Under the pieces are notes generated by a model that searched no databases, had not been told where the DNA came from, and saw nothing but the letters and a program-made list of their open reading frames with translations. The translations under genes and the position numbers were made by a program. This document shows, piece after piece, positions 35,635-47,639 of a stretch of 64,000 bases of DNA (the stretch's first letter is position 1; the number at the start of each line of letters is the position of its first letter). This DNA is from Melieria omissa (taxonomy: Eukaryota > Arthropoda > Insecta > Diptera > Ulidiidae), in contig OZ020270.1 of NCBI GenBank assembly GCA_963971225.1, positions 32,001,823 to 32,065,822 of the forward strand, read 5' to 3'.

Positions 35635-38030
35635 CAAAAAAGGTCCACCACGAGTGAAAAATTCAAATTGCTCAGAAAAACTTTTTATTATCCAATAATA
35701 CAGCTTAAATATCTATATTTTATAAATGTAAAAGAATTTTTAATTTTTTTTTATTTTTGACCGAAATATACTACTTTAAAAGAAAAAAAAAATTTTCTGA
35801 GCCTTTTGACGAATTATATGCACAGTTTGTCTTTCCGTTTTTATCTTATTCAAGTAATATTATATTTTTCTTGTAATGCAAAAGTTTTCTACTAACAACA
35901 ATCTTATGTATTAGAGAAAGCGAGAGAACGTGGAGTTCGAAGAACGAAAGTTTTTTTAGTTTGCTTCTTCCTGTATCCTATTGTCGCGTCCGTGCCCAAA
36001 AAACCTTATTAGTTGTTGCCATTAGTGGACAAACTTTTCAAATGCAAGTAGCTGTCAGTTTTTAAATAGGTGCATTGTTCCCGTTAGGAAAATATAATAA
36101 TTGGTTCCCGGCAAAATCGGAAAAAAATTTTATGGGTGTTTAAAATTTGTCGCGTCCGTAACCGGAAGCTCTGAATCGATTCGATTGTTATTCGATTTCC
36201 GGTAAATTTCCGCATTTCTTGAGATACAATTTTTTTTTCAAAATATTGACGCTCATTGAACATTTTAGCAATAAAATACAAGAAAATATCAAAAAAATAA
36301 TTTTGGTTGAGAATAACAGCTTCATCAATTTTGTACGATATATCGTACAATGGTCCGCAAAGGAGTAAAAATGCATTAAACTTTTTTTCGTTTTTTTTAA
36401 TTTTATGAACAATTCATTGGCTTATTTGATAAGAAAATATAAATTTAACAACAAAAATCAAAACGTGATTTCATTTTGATCGAAAACTATATAAATTATA
36501 ACTATTTAAACAATTGAGTAACATCTATCAGGCCTTATAAAACCGTTATTGCTGTTGCAAAGCCCTTTTCCCCTCAATTAAACACAGAATCAACTAAACA
36601 CCATATAGCTTTGTAAAAAGATACCGAATATAGCCAATTCTTATTATCGTAGTGGGAGTGGCAAGTACTCATGTCTAACCTTACATAATCTGTGTCTGCC
36701 CAGTGAAACACAAAATCGTTAAGTGATTGTTATTTTCTGAATAGAAATAGTCGATTAGTCGAATTTAATTAGTCATACGATTTAGTGATGGGCGTGGTAT
36801 TCAAGCAAACAGAAAAATTCTGTTACCAAATCCATAACTTAAAAAAAAATGCTAACATCACTTGCAACCTTTGCCTGCCATTTGTACGATAAATCATAAT
36901 GTGGTCATTTGTACGATATATCGTACAATTTTTTAAAGGCTCGGGAAAAATATTTAGAAGCAAAAATTGTTAAATTTAATAAGTTTTATAAATCAACTGA
37001 GATTCAAACTTTGAAATTGTTTGTCCTTTTGCTACTAAAAAGTATTACATATTTAAAAATTCCTCCGCAGAAGCATCGCATCACCAAATTCTTGCAAAGA
37101 GCTGCTTACAAATCGCACTCACACTGTATAACCACGGCTATTGTGATTTATATTTTCAAACAGAATGGTAAAACATAACCTACTTAATAAGAATTTAAAA
37201 GCCGTTTCATAAAAAAACGTTCGCTGTTAAAAAAAAAATCTTTAAAAAAAATTGTACGATATATCATACAAATTTCCGGAAAGGTTTAATGAAAAATACT
37301 GTACAAATATGTTCAGCTAGTTAATTAATTTCATTTAATTAAATTAATTTAATCAATTATTTCTACAACCAGTGTGCTGTGATGTGATGAATGAAAGGTG
37401 CATTGCTAATGATTGTAAGAGCTGTGTGCGCGATATTAAACAACATCTAATTCCAATAAAGTTCCTCAGGAAAATTAATAAACCACACTAAGAACTTTTA
37501 ACTTTAATTTTTCCTTATTTTGATTGCTGTAGCTTGAATTTAACTTGTTATGTGTTATATTTATTCAAAGTTGAAGTGTTATGATGAAAACCATTACTGT
37601 ATTTAATAAGGGGAATACCATTGGAAAAATTTGTCGCGTCCGTGATGTCGCGTCCGTATTCTTGCTGTACCTAATTAAAAAAAGCTAAGAAAAAATTCTC
37701 ATATTTCATAAGTCTACGAAGAAAAGTTATCCTTTGACCTTCATTTGCATGTATATATATAAAAAAAAAGTTCCCAAAAATCGCTAAATTTTGTATATTT
37801 CTATAAGAGCTTCACAAAAACTTCTCTTTTTTGTCGCGTCCGTTTCATTGCATAATTGCTTTTTATTTTGTACTAATTTGTACTAAATTGTTCAAATATA
37901 TTTCTAAAATGTAGCACAATTTCAGCGCGTTAAAACACTAAAAAAACATATCGACTTTTTGTGTTTCTTTCTTGTTTTTGGTGTAATTGAAAGCGTGCGA
38001 ATGTCGCGTCCGTGCCACTGGGAGATGCCC

Positions 38031-38060
<30 letters not shown>

Positions 38061-38061
<1 letters not shown>

Positions 38062-38723
38062 AGGGCGGGTTAATTTGTTTTTTTATGAAGCGTATAGCAA
38101 AAACGTAATCTATAGGTGATTCTGAGAAATTTTGCTCAAGAGACCATAGCTCTAAGTCGGATTTGGAGCCCCCCAAAATTTCAAAATAGATAGTTTTCAA
38201 TATATACATAGAATAATTTAATTAAATTCGTCATAAAATCGGATAGAGTTATAGTAGATTTCTCAATCAGGGCTTGTTTGAAAGGTATTTTTATCACCTT
38301 TCAGAATCTGTATTGATACCAATATATTTTTTTTTATTTTTAGTAGACATATTAGGAATTTTTTATCGAAAAATAGCCTAAAATGAACTTTTAACTAATA
38401 AATTCCGAATTTTCTTAGATTTTTTTTCGATAATTTTTTTTTACAGATTATCAAAGTTCAGATAATTTCCAACAACTTTTATTATGTTCCATTTTTTTGT
38501 TTTCGAACTCCTTTTTGTAGGAAAATCGTTCTGAAAAAATCAACATTTTCAAGGTTTCAACAAAAAAACACTATTTTTACATATCTATTTTGAAATTTTG
38601 GGGGCTCCAAATCCGACTTAGAGCTATAGTCTCTTGAGCAAAATTTCTCAGAATCACCTATAGATTACGTTTTTGCTATACGCTTCATCAAAAAAATCGT
38701 TCCATACAATTTGACCCGCCCTA
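38061..38723. mobile_element. hAT-like MITE at the centre of the palindrome
   Basis: It is 663 bases with inverted ends containing GGGCGGGTYAAWTTG; the inverted similarity continues for about 150 bases, including GAGCCCCCCAAAATTTC. The 8-bp ATACACAT is repeated at 38053-38060 and 38724-38731. The 8-bp duplication suggests hAT, although the flank is simple sequence. Non-coding. Confidence 0.65.
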
Positions 38724-40404
38724 ATACACATATGGGCATCTCCCAGTGGCACGGACGCGACATTCGCACGCTTTCAATTACACAAAAAACAAGAAAGAAA
38801 CAGAAAAAGTCGATATGTTTTTTTAGTGTTCTAACGCACTGAAATAGTGCTACATTTTAGAAATATATTGGAAAGATTTAGTACAAATTAGTACAAAATA
38901 ATAAGCAATTATGCAATGAAACGGACGCGACAAAAAAAAGAAGTTTTTTTTAAGCTCTTATAGAAATATACAAAATTTAGCGATTTTTGGGAACTTTTTT
39001 TTTATATATATACATGCAAATGAAGGTCAAAGGATAACTTTTCTTCGTAGACTTATGAAATATGAGAATTTTTTCTTAGCTTTTTTTAATTAGGTACAGC
39101 AAGAATACGGACGCGACATCACGGACGCGACAAATTTTTCCAATGGTATTCCCCTTATTAAATACAGTAATGGTTTTCATCATAACACTTCAACTTTGAA
39201 TAAATATAACACATAACAAGTTAAATTCAAGCTACAGCAATCAAAATAAGGAAAAATTAAAGTTAAAAGTTCTTAGTGTGGTTTATTAATTTTCCTGAGG
39301 AACTCTATTGGAATTAGATCTTGTTTAATATCGCGCACACAGCTCTTACAATCATTAGCAATGCACCTTTCATTCATCACATCGCAGCAAACTCGTTTTA
39401 GAAATAACTTAATAAATTAATTAAATTAAATTAGTTAACTAGCTGAACATATTTGTACAGTATTTTTCATTAACCCTTTCCGGAAATTTGTATATATCAT
39501 ACAAATTTCCGTATAATTTTTTTTAAAGATTTGTTTTTGACAGCTAACGTATTTTTTATTAAGTACCATTCTGTTTGAAAATATAAATCACAATAGCCGT
39601 GGCTATACATTGTGAGTGCGTTTTGTAAGCAGCTCTTTGCAAGAATTTGGCGATGCGATGCTTCTACGGAGGAATTTTTAAATATGTAATACTTTTTAGT
39701 AGCAAAAAGACAAACAATTCCAAAGTTTGAATCTGAGTTGATTTATAAAACTTATTAAATTTAAAATTTTTTGCTTCTAAATATTTTTCCCGAGCATTTA
39801 AAAATTGTACGATATATCGTACAAATGAACACAAGGGTTGCAAAGCTTTGTACGATTTATCGTACAAATGGCAGGCAAAGGTTGCAAGTGATGTTTGCAT
39901 TTGTTTTTAAGTCATGGATTTGGTAACAGAATTTTTCTGTTTGCTTGAATACCGCGCCCATCACTAAATCGTATGACTAATAAAATTCGACTGATCGACT
40001 ATTTCTATTCAGAAATAACAATTACTTAACGATTTTGTGTTTCACTGGGCAGACACAGATTATGTAAGGTTAGACATGAGTACTTGCCACTCCCACTACG
40101 ATAATAAGAATCGGCTGTATTCGGTATCTTTCTACAAAGCTATATGGTGTTTAGTTGATTCTGTGTTTTATTGAGGGGAAAATGGCTTTGCAACAGCAAT
40201 AACGGTTTTATAAGGCCTGATAAATGTGACTCAATTGTTTATATACATATATAATTTGTATAGGTTTCGATCAAAATGGAATCACGTTTTGATTTTTGTT
40301 GTTATAATTTATGTTTTTTATCAAATAAACCAATGAATTGTTCATAAAACTTAATAAAAGAAAAAAAAGTTGTATGCATTTTTACTCCTTTGCGGACCAT
40401 TGTA

Positions 40405-41000
40405 TAGTGTGTTTTTTTTAGAGGTATAGAACTTCGAATTGAAATAAAACACAAGAAAATCGTTTTAATGTCCATAAATTTGGCTTTATTGGAAGGATAA
40501 TTTTATGCCATTAATGTTTAAATATGATTTCGGGCATGTGGCCGCCGCGGCTGGCTCGAATAAAGCCAATTCTACAGGTCCAATTTTCAACCAGCTCCAA
40601 TTGCTGTGCACGGTGGCGAATCGATTCGTTCGGGTCCTCTTCAACATTTTGCTCTACAGCGGCATTTGTTTCTTCGGTGCGCACTGTTCGACGTCTCTGC
40701 GGATGCGTATTATCACATAGAGTAAACGTAGTGCGAAAACGACCCATGGTTAACCGAATTAATTGCTCTGATGGACGATGTCGACCATAAAATGGACGGA
40801 GCTTGCGGTAAACTTCGCGAACTGAACCATTATTTTCGAAATAAATTTGCACGATTTGCAAGCGTTGTTCTTTTGTCAACCTGTTCATGATGAAATGGCA
40901 AACCAAACTGAACATAAATGACATTAGAGTTGCCAGATTTGACCACAAAATGCCAGTTTTATCTCTATTCGAAAAACAAACCTCTGAAAAAAACACCCTA
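40405..41000 (-). mobile_element. Internally deleted mariner-like element
   Basis: Inverted ends TAGTGTGTTTTTTTTAGAGG and TAGGGTGTTTTTTTCAGAGG are flanked by TA duplicates, and the uninterrupted site is seen in the left arm near 36345. It holds a shortened transposase frame. It is present only in the right arm, so it inserted after the two arms arose. Confidence 0.8.
40511..40888 (-). pseudogene. Mariner-like transposase, N-terminal domain joined to C-terminal end
   Basis: From the Met at 40888 the frame gives TKEQRLQIVQIYFENNGSV and following residues, a helix-turn-helix domain common at the start of insect mariner-related transposases. It then passes to a short C-terminal-looking end (ASRGGHMPEIIF). 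The catalytic DDE core between them is missing, so the element can move only with help. The frame is otherwise open, about 125 residues. Confidence 0.72.
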
Positions 41001-41763
41001 TACAATATAACATACAAATTTGATTGAGCTGTAATTCCCAACCTAAATGATTTTTTTGATATTTTCTTGTATTTTATTGCTTAAATGTTCAATGAAAGTC
41101 AATATTTTGAAAAAAAAAATTGTATCTCAAGAAATGCGGAAATTTACCGGAAATCGAAGAACAATCGAATCGATTCAGAGCTTCCGGTTACGGACGCGAC
41201 AAATTTCAAACACCCATAAAATTTTTTTCCAATTTTTTCGGGAACCAATTATTATATTTTCCTAACGAGAAGAATGTACCTATTTAAAAACTGACACCTA
41301 CTTGCATTTGAAAAGTTTGTCCACTAATGACAACAATAAATAATGATTTTTGAACACGGACGCGACATTAGGATGGAGGAAGAAGCAAACTCAAAAAATT
41401 TCCGTTTTGCGAACTCCGCTTTATCTTGCTTTCTCTAATACATAAGATTGTTGTTAGTAGAAAACTTTTACATCACAAGAAAAATATAATATTACTTGAA
41501 TAAGCTAAAAATACAAAGAAAAAAAGTTCATATAATTCGTCAAAAGGCTCAGAATTTTTTTGTTTTTCTTTTGCAGTAATATATTTCGGCCATAAAATTA
41601 AAAATTCTTTTACATTTATCAAATATAGATATTTAAGCTTTATTATTGGATAATATAAAATTTTTCTGAGCAGTTTGAATTTCTCACTCGTGGTGGACCT
41701 TTTTTGGGAGATGCCCATATACTATACATATATACATACACATTCATACGTATTTATTCACGT

Positions 41764-42609
41764 CCCTGCCGGCAACTCAACTAACTTTTAACGCACTTTA
41801 ATCTAACTAATTCTCAACTAGTTGTGGTTGATAGTTGGATTATTTTCAATGGAACCAACTGACTATTTTAACATGGCGATGGCCTAGGCAGTAGTCAATT
41901 GTCCAACTCTGCATGACTTTTCAACTAACTTAAAGTTAGTTGCTTAAAAGTTAGTTAAAAGTGATCTAATTTATAGTTAGCTATAAACTAATTACATTTC
42001 AGTTAGCTATAAGTTGACTTTATTTAGATCAGCTATAACTCAACTATTACTTAATACGTTGCAGTCAAATCTTTATCCATAAATATGAATATTTCTGTGA
42101 TTTTTTTGTTATTTTAAATTTAATATTTAATAATAATACACTAATATTTTCAATATAAATTCCGTTTTGACTCTGCACATTAGCAGAGGAACAGGTGGCT
42201 TCTGATTTAGTAACATTACATGAATTTAATTTATTTGAATACGAATCCCTTCTCTTTTTCAAAAGCCGGACTGCGACCGCACGCACGAGACTAAGCACTG
42301 ATTATGATTTCATAATGCAGGAAAGAAAATGACAAATACATATGTAAAATAAAATTCCAAAGAGCAAAAAAAACAAACAACAATTAACTGTTTTTTTAAT
42401 TTCTATGCCATAAACGCACGTATTAATTTGGGTGGTTTCTTCATTACTGTGTAGTTAGCTTATAGTTAGGGACATAAAATCGCATAAGAACAAATAGCAT
42501 TGATTTTGGGGAAGTTCTGCATTACTTTGTAGTTAGCTTATAGTTAGGCCATGAAAGTTAACTAGAAGTGAGTTACTTTAGTAGTCGACTACCGAATTGC
42601 TTGCAGGGG
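41764..42609. mobile_element. Candidate TIR element, AT-rich
   Basis: The ends CCCTGCCGGCAACTC and, inverted, CCCTGCAAGCAATTC match at 11 of 15 bases. The interior is rich in AGTTAGCTTATAGTTAG and AACTAACTTTTAA-like repeats, especially 41785-42045 and 42450-42560. No target duplication could be found and there is no ORF. It ends where the BEL-like leader appears to begin. Confidence 0.45.
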
Positions 42610-43197
42610 TTGTCACATACAAATTCACTTTTTCACAAATAAAAACACATTTGACTACACATTTATTGCGTTATAATTATTTTATACATTCATTCCCAAT
42701 GCACAAAATTATTTTTTGTTCCCATATACACATTTCTATTTATTACCCATACATATCTGTGGTCAAAAGCAATAACCGCCTAAGTCGAAAATTGCTGTTT
42801 CGAGTAATCTCGTTTTAAAGTTTTAGCGCGTAGTGTGTTCGTTATGGGAATGCGAATAGGTTTTTATTAATAACTTTTTTTATTTTAAAGTTACAAACTC
42901 CCCGATTTTACACAAACGTAGAGCACAGTCAAGGGAACATGGTGGCATCCATAACTCAATTTCTTCCTAAGTCGACTTAAGCGGTTATTGCTTTTGACCA
43001 CAGATATATATTTCCCTACACGTTTACACATACACGGGTGTAACCTTTTTTGCTCGACAAATATACAATTTCGTTTCAACGAATTTTCCCATTCCCAACT
43101 ATTCCCATTCTCAAAAATCGTTCGCGCGGACGTGGTTAGACTACACGTCTATTTCTCCCATACCCTACATTTACACAATATTTATCATTATGTCACA
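42610..43197 (+). other. BEL-like element, probable LTR and leader
   Basis: This is non-coding DNA upstream of BEL gag, starting TGTCACATAC, which could be an LTR start. An AATAAA lies near 42646. I could not mark the LTR end or primer-binding site because no second LTR of this element is in the window. It contains the 249-base MITE. Confidence 0.4.
42756..43004. mobile_element. 249-bp MITE with 32-bp TIRs
   Basis: The inverted ends begin TCTGTGGTCAAAAGCAATAA and agree over 32 bases with one mismatch. TA flanks both sides (42754-42755 and 43005-43006). Size, TIR and TA duplication place it with Tc1/mariner-type MITEs. Non-coding. Confidence 0.85.
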
Positions 43198-43829
43198 ATG
43201 GAGACTCCTTCCTCCAGATACCCAAAGTCAGCTAATGCACGTTTTACAGTTCCTGTCACTCGGGAGCCACTCAACACGCACTCCAAACTCTCTAGTCCCA
43301 AAGCAACCGATCCCAGTGTTGCCAAATTTACTTTCGACTACGATAGACTCGTGCTATTATGCACACAATTTTCATCGGCTCCCATTCAGGATTTGACCAA
43401 ATCCCTGGTCCAAATTAAGCAACAAAATTTGCAAGCCCAATGGGAGAGGCTTTTGCGCCGCGCAGATGAGGCAGTCTTCATTGCTGAAGACAACAACCAG
43501 CCCGACGGTTTCAAAGAGTCGGCTAGGCAAAAGATTGACGCCTGCACAGATCAGTACGAGTTGTGCATGGCTCAAATGTTGGACATCATTGAGATGCTCC
43601 AAACTCAGTCCCCCCTGCCCGCTGCGCATATGGAACCGGTTCGACCCCTAGAACCAGAAATTTGCCTACAAGTTCCACCTTGTGATACCAAAACCTTCTT
43701 CGGGGGCTATGAGCAGTGGCCGTCCTTCCGGTACATGTTTAGGGCAGTTTACATTAACCAGCCCCAGCTCACTCCAGCCCAAAAATTGTATCACCTCCGA
43801 TACAAGACGCACGGTAAAGCCGGTGCTAT
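43198..43829 (+). pseudogene. BEL/Pao-like gag, N-terminal part
   Basis: The start ATG at 43198 follows the leader. The frame continues upstream without a Met that fits better. About 210 codons include a helical N-terminus and the block FFGGYEQWPSFRYMFRAVY typical of BEL Gag. It is cut inside a Gly-Ala-Ile-Val codon run by the LTR element at 43830 and continues in frame at 49677 after removing the insertion and one CTAT. Confidence 0.85.
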
Positions 43830-44392
43830 TGTAATGTAAATTGTCAGTCTTGACGTCTGTTGGTCCGGGTTGGCTTATTGAAGGGCGAGCCACGCCAACT
43901 TGGTTTGGCTAAAGAGCCGACCTGAACTTCTGGACAAAATAAAAAGCAACAAGTGCGATTTAGCTGTAAGACAGAAGTCGACTTTATTTTGGAAAAACAG
44001 GGGTTTATAAAGTAAATCATAACTGTTATACCAGTTGGAGCATTCCAACACTCCGCCCATTATTCCAGTGTACTATTCTACTGACCAATCCGAGAAGAAG
44101 GACAATATGCTGATCTTGCACATTTCCGTTAGAACGCTGCGGTAGGTGGAATCCATCTCGCTTGCACTGCTCGCGCCGCGGTATCGATCATTGAACCCAG
44201 TCGGCGAGTCAGCATAAGTGCTTTGTTTACATTAAGCGTATTACGCTATTGCTGGTCAAATGGCATCGGTGCCAGCAAGTGTCGCGAGTGGTAACCTGAC
44301 ACCAGCGCACAACGGCGTGCATATGCAAGTTGTGTGGCCCATTTAATAGTGTCGGTCTTGACGACTATGTGGTACCACTACACCATTGCCCT
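43830..44392 (-). repeat. 3' LTR of the mdg1-like element
   Basis: It runs from TGTAATGTAAATTG to GGTACCACTACA, 563 bases, and equals the right LTR apart from few substitutions and the 1.39-kb insertion there. It contains the intact TATTA target near 44240 that is duplicated in the other LTR. Confidence 0.88.
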
Positions 44393-44477
44393 TAAGCGAA
44401 AAATTATTACTCGGAATGATTTTTCAAGATAGTAACGGTCCGGGGGGGGTGTTTCGGAAATGCTTTACATCAATTCG

Positions 44478-44508
<31 letters not shown>

Positions 44509-44852
44509 TTTTTTGGTTTTGATTAGTCAATAGTTTTGTAAATAGTTCTTAAGGTTAATTAATTTTTAATTCTTAACAATTAAACAATAAGGGGTAATCA
44601 ATAGATGGTGTGATTTAATAATAGTGTTTTGGTGAGAAGTTTAGTCATTAAGGTTCTAACTTAAATATATATGTATACGATATAATTAAAATTATATGAA
44701 AATTATATATGATTACAATTGGTATTTTCCTGGTAGTAGTACTTAATGTTACATGTGCACATGTTTTCTTAGTAACTATTGGTACTCTAATACATTAAAA
44801 TCTCTTATCCGTATGTTTTACAAAGTATTGGTTTTTATTATTCTACTTGGTC

Positions 44853-46247
44853 TTAATTATTTTGTATATCCATGTTATATGGTTTTAGCGAGTTGTTATG
44901 CACTTCTTTTTGTTTTCCGTTGTAGTCGATTACGGTATTTACTCCTTTTCGTTCTAAAATTTTGTATGGTCCGCTGTATGGACTCATGTTCTTTTTTCTG
45001 TTTTCTACTTTCAACAATACCAAGTCATTGACTTTCAAGTGCAATGGGTTGGCATATTGTTGGTCTTGTTTTTGTTTTCGTTTGATTTTTGTTTGGATTG
45101 TGCTTGCCTTTGCTTTATGTATTGCGTCATGTAATCTGATCTTGAGTTCGTGCACAAAGTTGTCATAATTGTAAATTGGTTGTGAGTATTTTAGTGTGTC
45201 AGTGGGTAACGAAGGTAATTTGCCGAAAATGAGTTCGAATGGTGTGTATTCTGTATCAATGTTGGGTGTCGTGTTGTATGCAAATGTGAAGTACGGTATC
45301 CATTTGTCCCATTCATCGTCGTTGGCATAATTTAATAAATATTCATTAAGTACCCTATGGCTTCTTTCTAGTGAACCTATCGTTTGGTGGTGGTAAGGTG
45401 TGGAGAATATTTGTTCTATTTGTAAGAGGGAACATATGTTGCTCATTAGTTCATTTGTGAATTCGGTTCCTCTGTCTGATTTTAGGATTTTAAACTGTCC
45501 GTATTTTAAAATTAATTGTTCTACTAATGTCTTCGCTGTTGTAGTCGCGTCTTTAGTGCTCATTGGGTGTGCTATCATGTATTTGGTTAGTTCACATTGC
45601 ATCGTGAGAATGTATCGGTAGCCGTTGGACATGCGGAGTGGTCCGACTGTGTCAATCGATACTATCTGGAAACTGTCATTTGGCGTGTTGGTCGTTGTAA
45701 TTTGTTCTCTTGTGTGTCTAACCTGTTTGTTTGTTGCACATTTATGGCAGTTACTTATGTACGTTTTTACCATTTTGTTCATGTTTTTCCATATGTAGTG
45801 TTGTTTGAGTTTCAAGACTGTTTTTCTTACGCCAAGATGTCCTCCATGTGTTGAATTGTGGAATTCTTGGATTAGTTTGAATTTTATGATGTCCTCTGTT
45901 ATTCTCTGGGGTGGTGTATATATTAATATGTTTAAATTCGGCCTATCGCATTTCTTATATGCTTTTTCATAAATATCTTTTAATTCATTTGTGCGCGTCT
46001 TTTTAAATATCTCATCACTTGTCGACAGTGCTAATTCTTTAATATTGTATCTTCTCATGGTACATATGAGCTTCTCCATAGTCGAAACTAGTTTCGTAGG
46101 GTTATCGCTGCATCGTACTTTTACATTGTCATCAACTATCTCTACCATTGCCTGGGCTAATGGCTTAGTTGGAATTAAATTGGCCTCAAAATTAAAATGT
46201 AATTTCTTAATGTTTCTGATATCTGCTATGGACGTGCATTGCCACAT
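44853..46247 (-). CDS. mdg1/412-like integrase region of Pol
   Basis: The 464-residue open frame carries an HHCC zinc domain (HGGHLGVRKT...CHKCATNK) and a DDE core with acids in SIDTVGPL, LKSDRGTEF and GSLERSHRVLNEYL. A C-terminal domain with the GPY motif (SPYSGPYKIL) follows. The STPYHHQTIGSLERSHR block is typical of the mdg1/412 branch of Ty3/Gypsy. The listed Met at 46247 is internal; the real polyprotein would extend upstream, where frameshifts intervene. All three catalytic acids are kept. Confidence 0.87.
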   Translation of the reverse strand: MWQCTSIADIRNIKKLHFNFEANLIPTKPLAQAMVEIVDDNVKVRCSDNPTKLVSTMEKLICTMRRYNIKELALSTSDEIFKKTRTNELKDIYEKAYKKCDRPNLNILIYTPPQRITEDIIKFKLIQEFHNSTHGGHLGVRKTVLKLKQHYIWKNMNKMVKTYISNCHKCATNKQVRHTREQITTTNTPNDSFQIVSIDTVGPLRMSNGYRYILTMQCELTKYMIAHPMSTKDATTTAKTLVEQLILKYGQFKILKSDRGTEFTNELMSNICSLLQIEQIFSTPYHHQTIGSLERSHRVLNEYLLNYANDDEWDKWIPYFTFAYNTTPNIDTEYTPFELIFGKLPSLPTDTLKYSQPIYNYDNFVHELKIRLHDAIHKAKASTIQTKIKRKQKQDQQYANPLHLKVNDLVLLKVENRKKNMSPYSGPYKILERKGVNTVIDYNGKQKEVHNNSLKPYNMDIQNN

Positions 46248-46660
46248 ATGAAGTTGATCAGGCTTCCGTGTTGTGCAGTTCTCCTTAGGTGTATCTTTTT
46301 AGTCCTTTTTTCGGACATGCCCCGAGTAGTTGCTAGTGTTCTTTTAACAGCTTTATCTTCTGTAAGAGGAATCATGGATGTAAGGTAGTCTGACTCAAAT
46401 TTTGATTCTTGATAGCGCATCTGCGTTTGTGTTCGTTTTGCCTTGTTTATATATTATATCGAAATCATAGTCTGATAGATCTAGTCTTATTCGTGTCATC
46501 TCGGACGACGGATTTTTATGCGTAAATGAAGATATTAATGGTCTATGATCTGTTATTACAGTGAATCTTCGTCCGTACAGGTATGGTTTAAAGAAGTTAA
46601 TTGCCCAATGTATGGCCAAAAGTTCCTTTTCTATTATTGGTGGTAACTTGAGTTGTTCAC
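46248..46660 (-). pseudogene. mdg1-like RNase H remnant
   Basis: The frame from about 46650 to 46395 shows EKELLAIHWAINFFKPYLYG, FTVITDHRPL and NADALSRI, the second half of an RNase H domain. Two single-base shifts, near 46400 and 46260, separate it from integrase. Upstream coding ends abruptly at about 46660, so the RT domain was deleted. Confidence 0.8.
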
Positions 46661-46966
46661 ATACTCGCTTCGCTGCCGAGTTCCGATTTTGGGTCGGTTG
46701 GTAGCAATTTGAGTTGTTGACACACTCATTTCGCTGCTGGTTATTTGCATTACTGCTATTCTACTATTTTTAATGTATAGTGTAACGTAATGACAATTTG
46801 CAAATGTTTTTCTGGTGGATATTTTGGATTTGATAATAAGTTTATTCGTATAATGTTGTTATTAAATTATGCTTGTGTACATTTTTTTTTTTTTTTTTTT
46901 TGTTTCTTATAGAATTATATATTTATAAATGTGTTATAACGGGTTTTTGTGTATATGTATATTTTG

Positions 46967-47584
46967 TTAGATAGTTTCATTCAAAGATTTCTGGGTAGCA
47001 AGGATAGGTCTTGTTACAGTTAGCTGGTCAACGTCTCTTGAGTTTACTATATGCGTAAAAGTAGGGCCATATTGTTCAGAGGCATGGCGAAATGAAAATA
47101 CTTTTGAAAGAATCTCGTAACGATTGATTTTAAAATCGCGCTCCATGCATTCGTACGGCAGATCTCAGCCATGATGCATCTCAATAGCCACGGCTAATTT
47201 CTTCAAAATTTGTGTCATAACTCTCTGAATATCTTCCTCAGGAATTTTTCCGATATATTGTCGGTGTTGCCGTATGGCAGTCGGGAAGTGCTTTTCGCAA
47301 AAGTTCAGACGGTGATTGTAGCCCATCAAATGATCTTGCATACCATGCTCATCCGAAATAAGTTCGCATAACCCACACTCGAACCTCGCATATACGTCAC
47401 CAGGGCCTTTAAGTATATTGATTACATACTCAACGCCTATTAGTCCCAGTACGTTGTCATCACTTAGGTTGTAACTAAATATTTTTGTTGCAAACGCTGG
47501 TTGGACTGGTTCGTGCATCTTTGGGGCTGGATCTTTGTAGGTTGGATAATCGTAGGTTGCTGACGTTGGTGCTGGTTGGGGCAT
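46967..47584 (-). pseudogene. Zinc-finger protein fragment, possibly captured host gene
   Basis: The frame from the Met at 47584 has a Pro-rich start and then a globular segment with a U1/matrin-like finger (FECGLCELISDE...HLMGYNHRLNF: Cys-x2-Cys...His-x5-His). An in-frame TGA at 47165-47167 ends the first part, but the same frame stays open for another 66 codons (LPYECMERDFKINRYE and onward) to a TAA at 46967-46969. It has no retroelement gag, protease or RT motif. It lies where gag should be, between the primer-binding site and the RNase H remnant. I do not recognise the parent gene; a novel gag is the main alternative. Confidence 0.55.
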
Positions 47585-47639
47585 TGGAATTGTTGAAATC
47601 GGCGGGTGTTGGTGAAATCGGCGGGTTAGCCTGTTGCAG

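Larger units (their letters stand above)
35635..41720. repeat. 6-kb inverted repeat (two head-to-head 2.4-kb units)
   Basis: The left arm is 35635-38030 and the right arm 38733-41720. They are reverse complements apart from substitutions, small indels and a 596-base mariner-like insertion in the right arm. Each arm is bounded by RTGCATCTCCCA-type ends in inverted orientation, so each could be one TIR element, two inserted or duplicated head to head. TGTCGCGTCCGT occurs six times per arm in one orientation. No transposase frame is visible. Unknown family. Confidence 0.85.

Noticed and set aside
35635..41720. Palindrome as an assembly artefact
   Set aside because: The arms differ by many substitutions, small indels and a mariner insertion, so they are diverged natural copies; long-read confirmation would still help.
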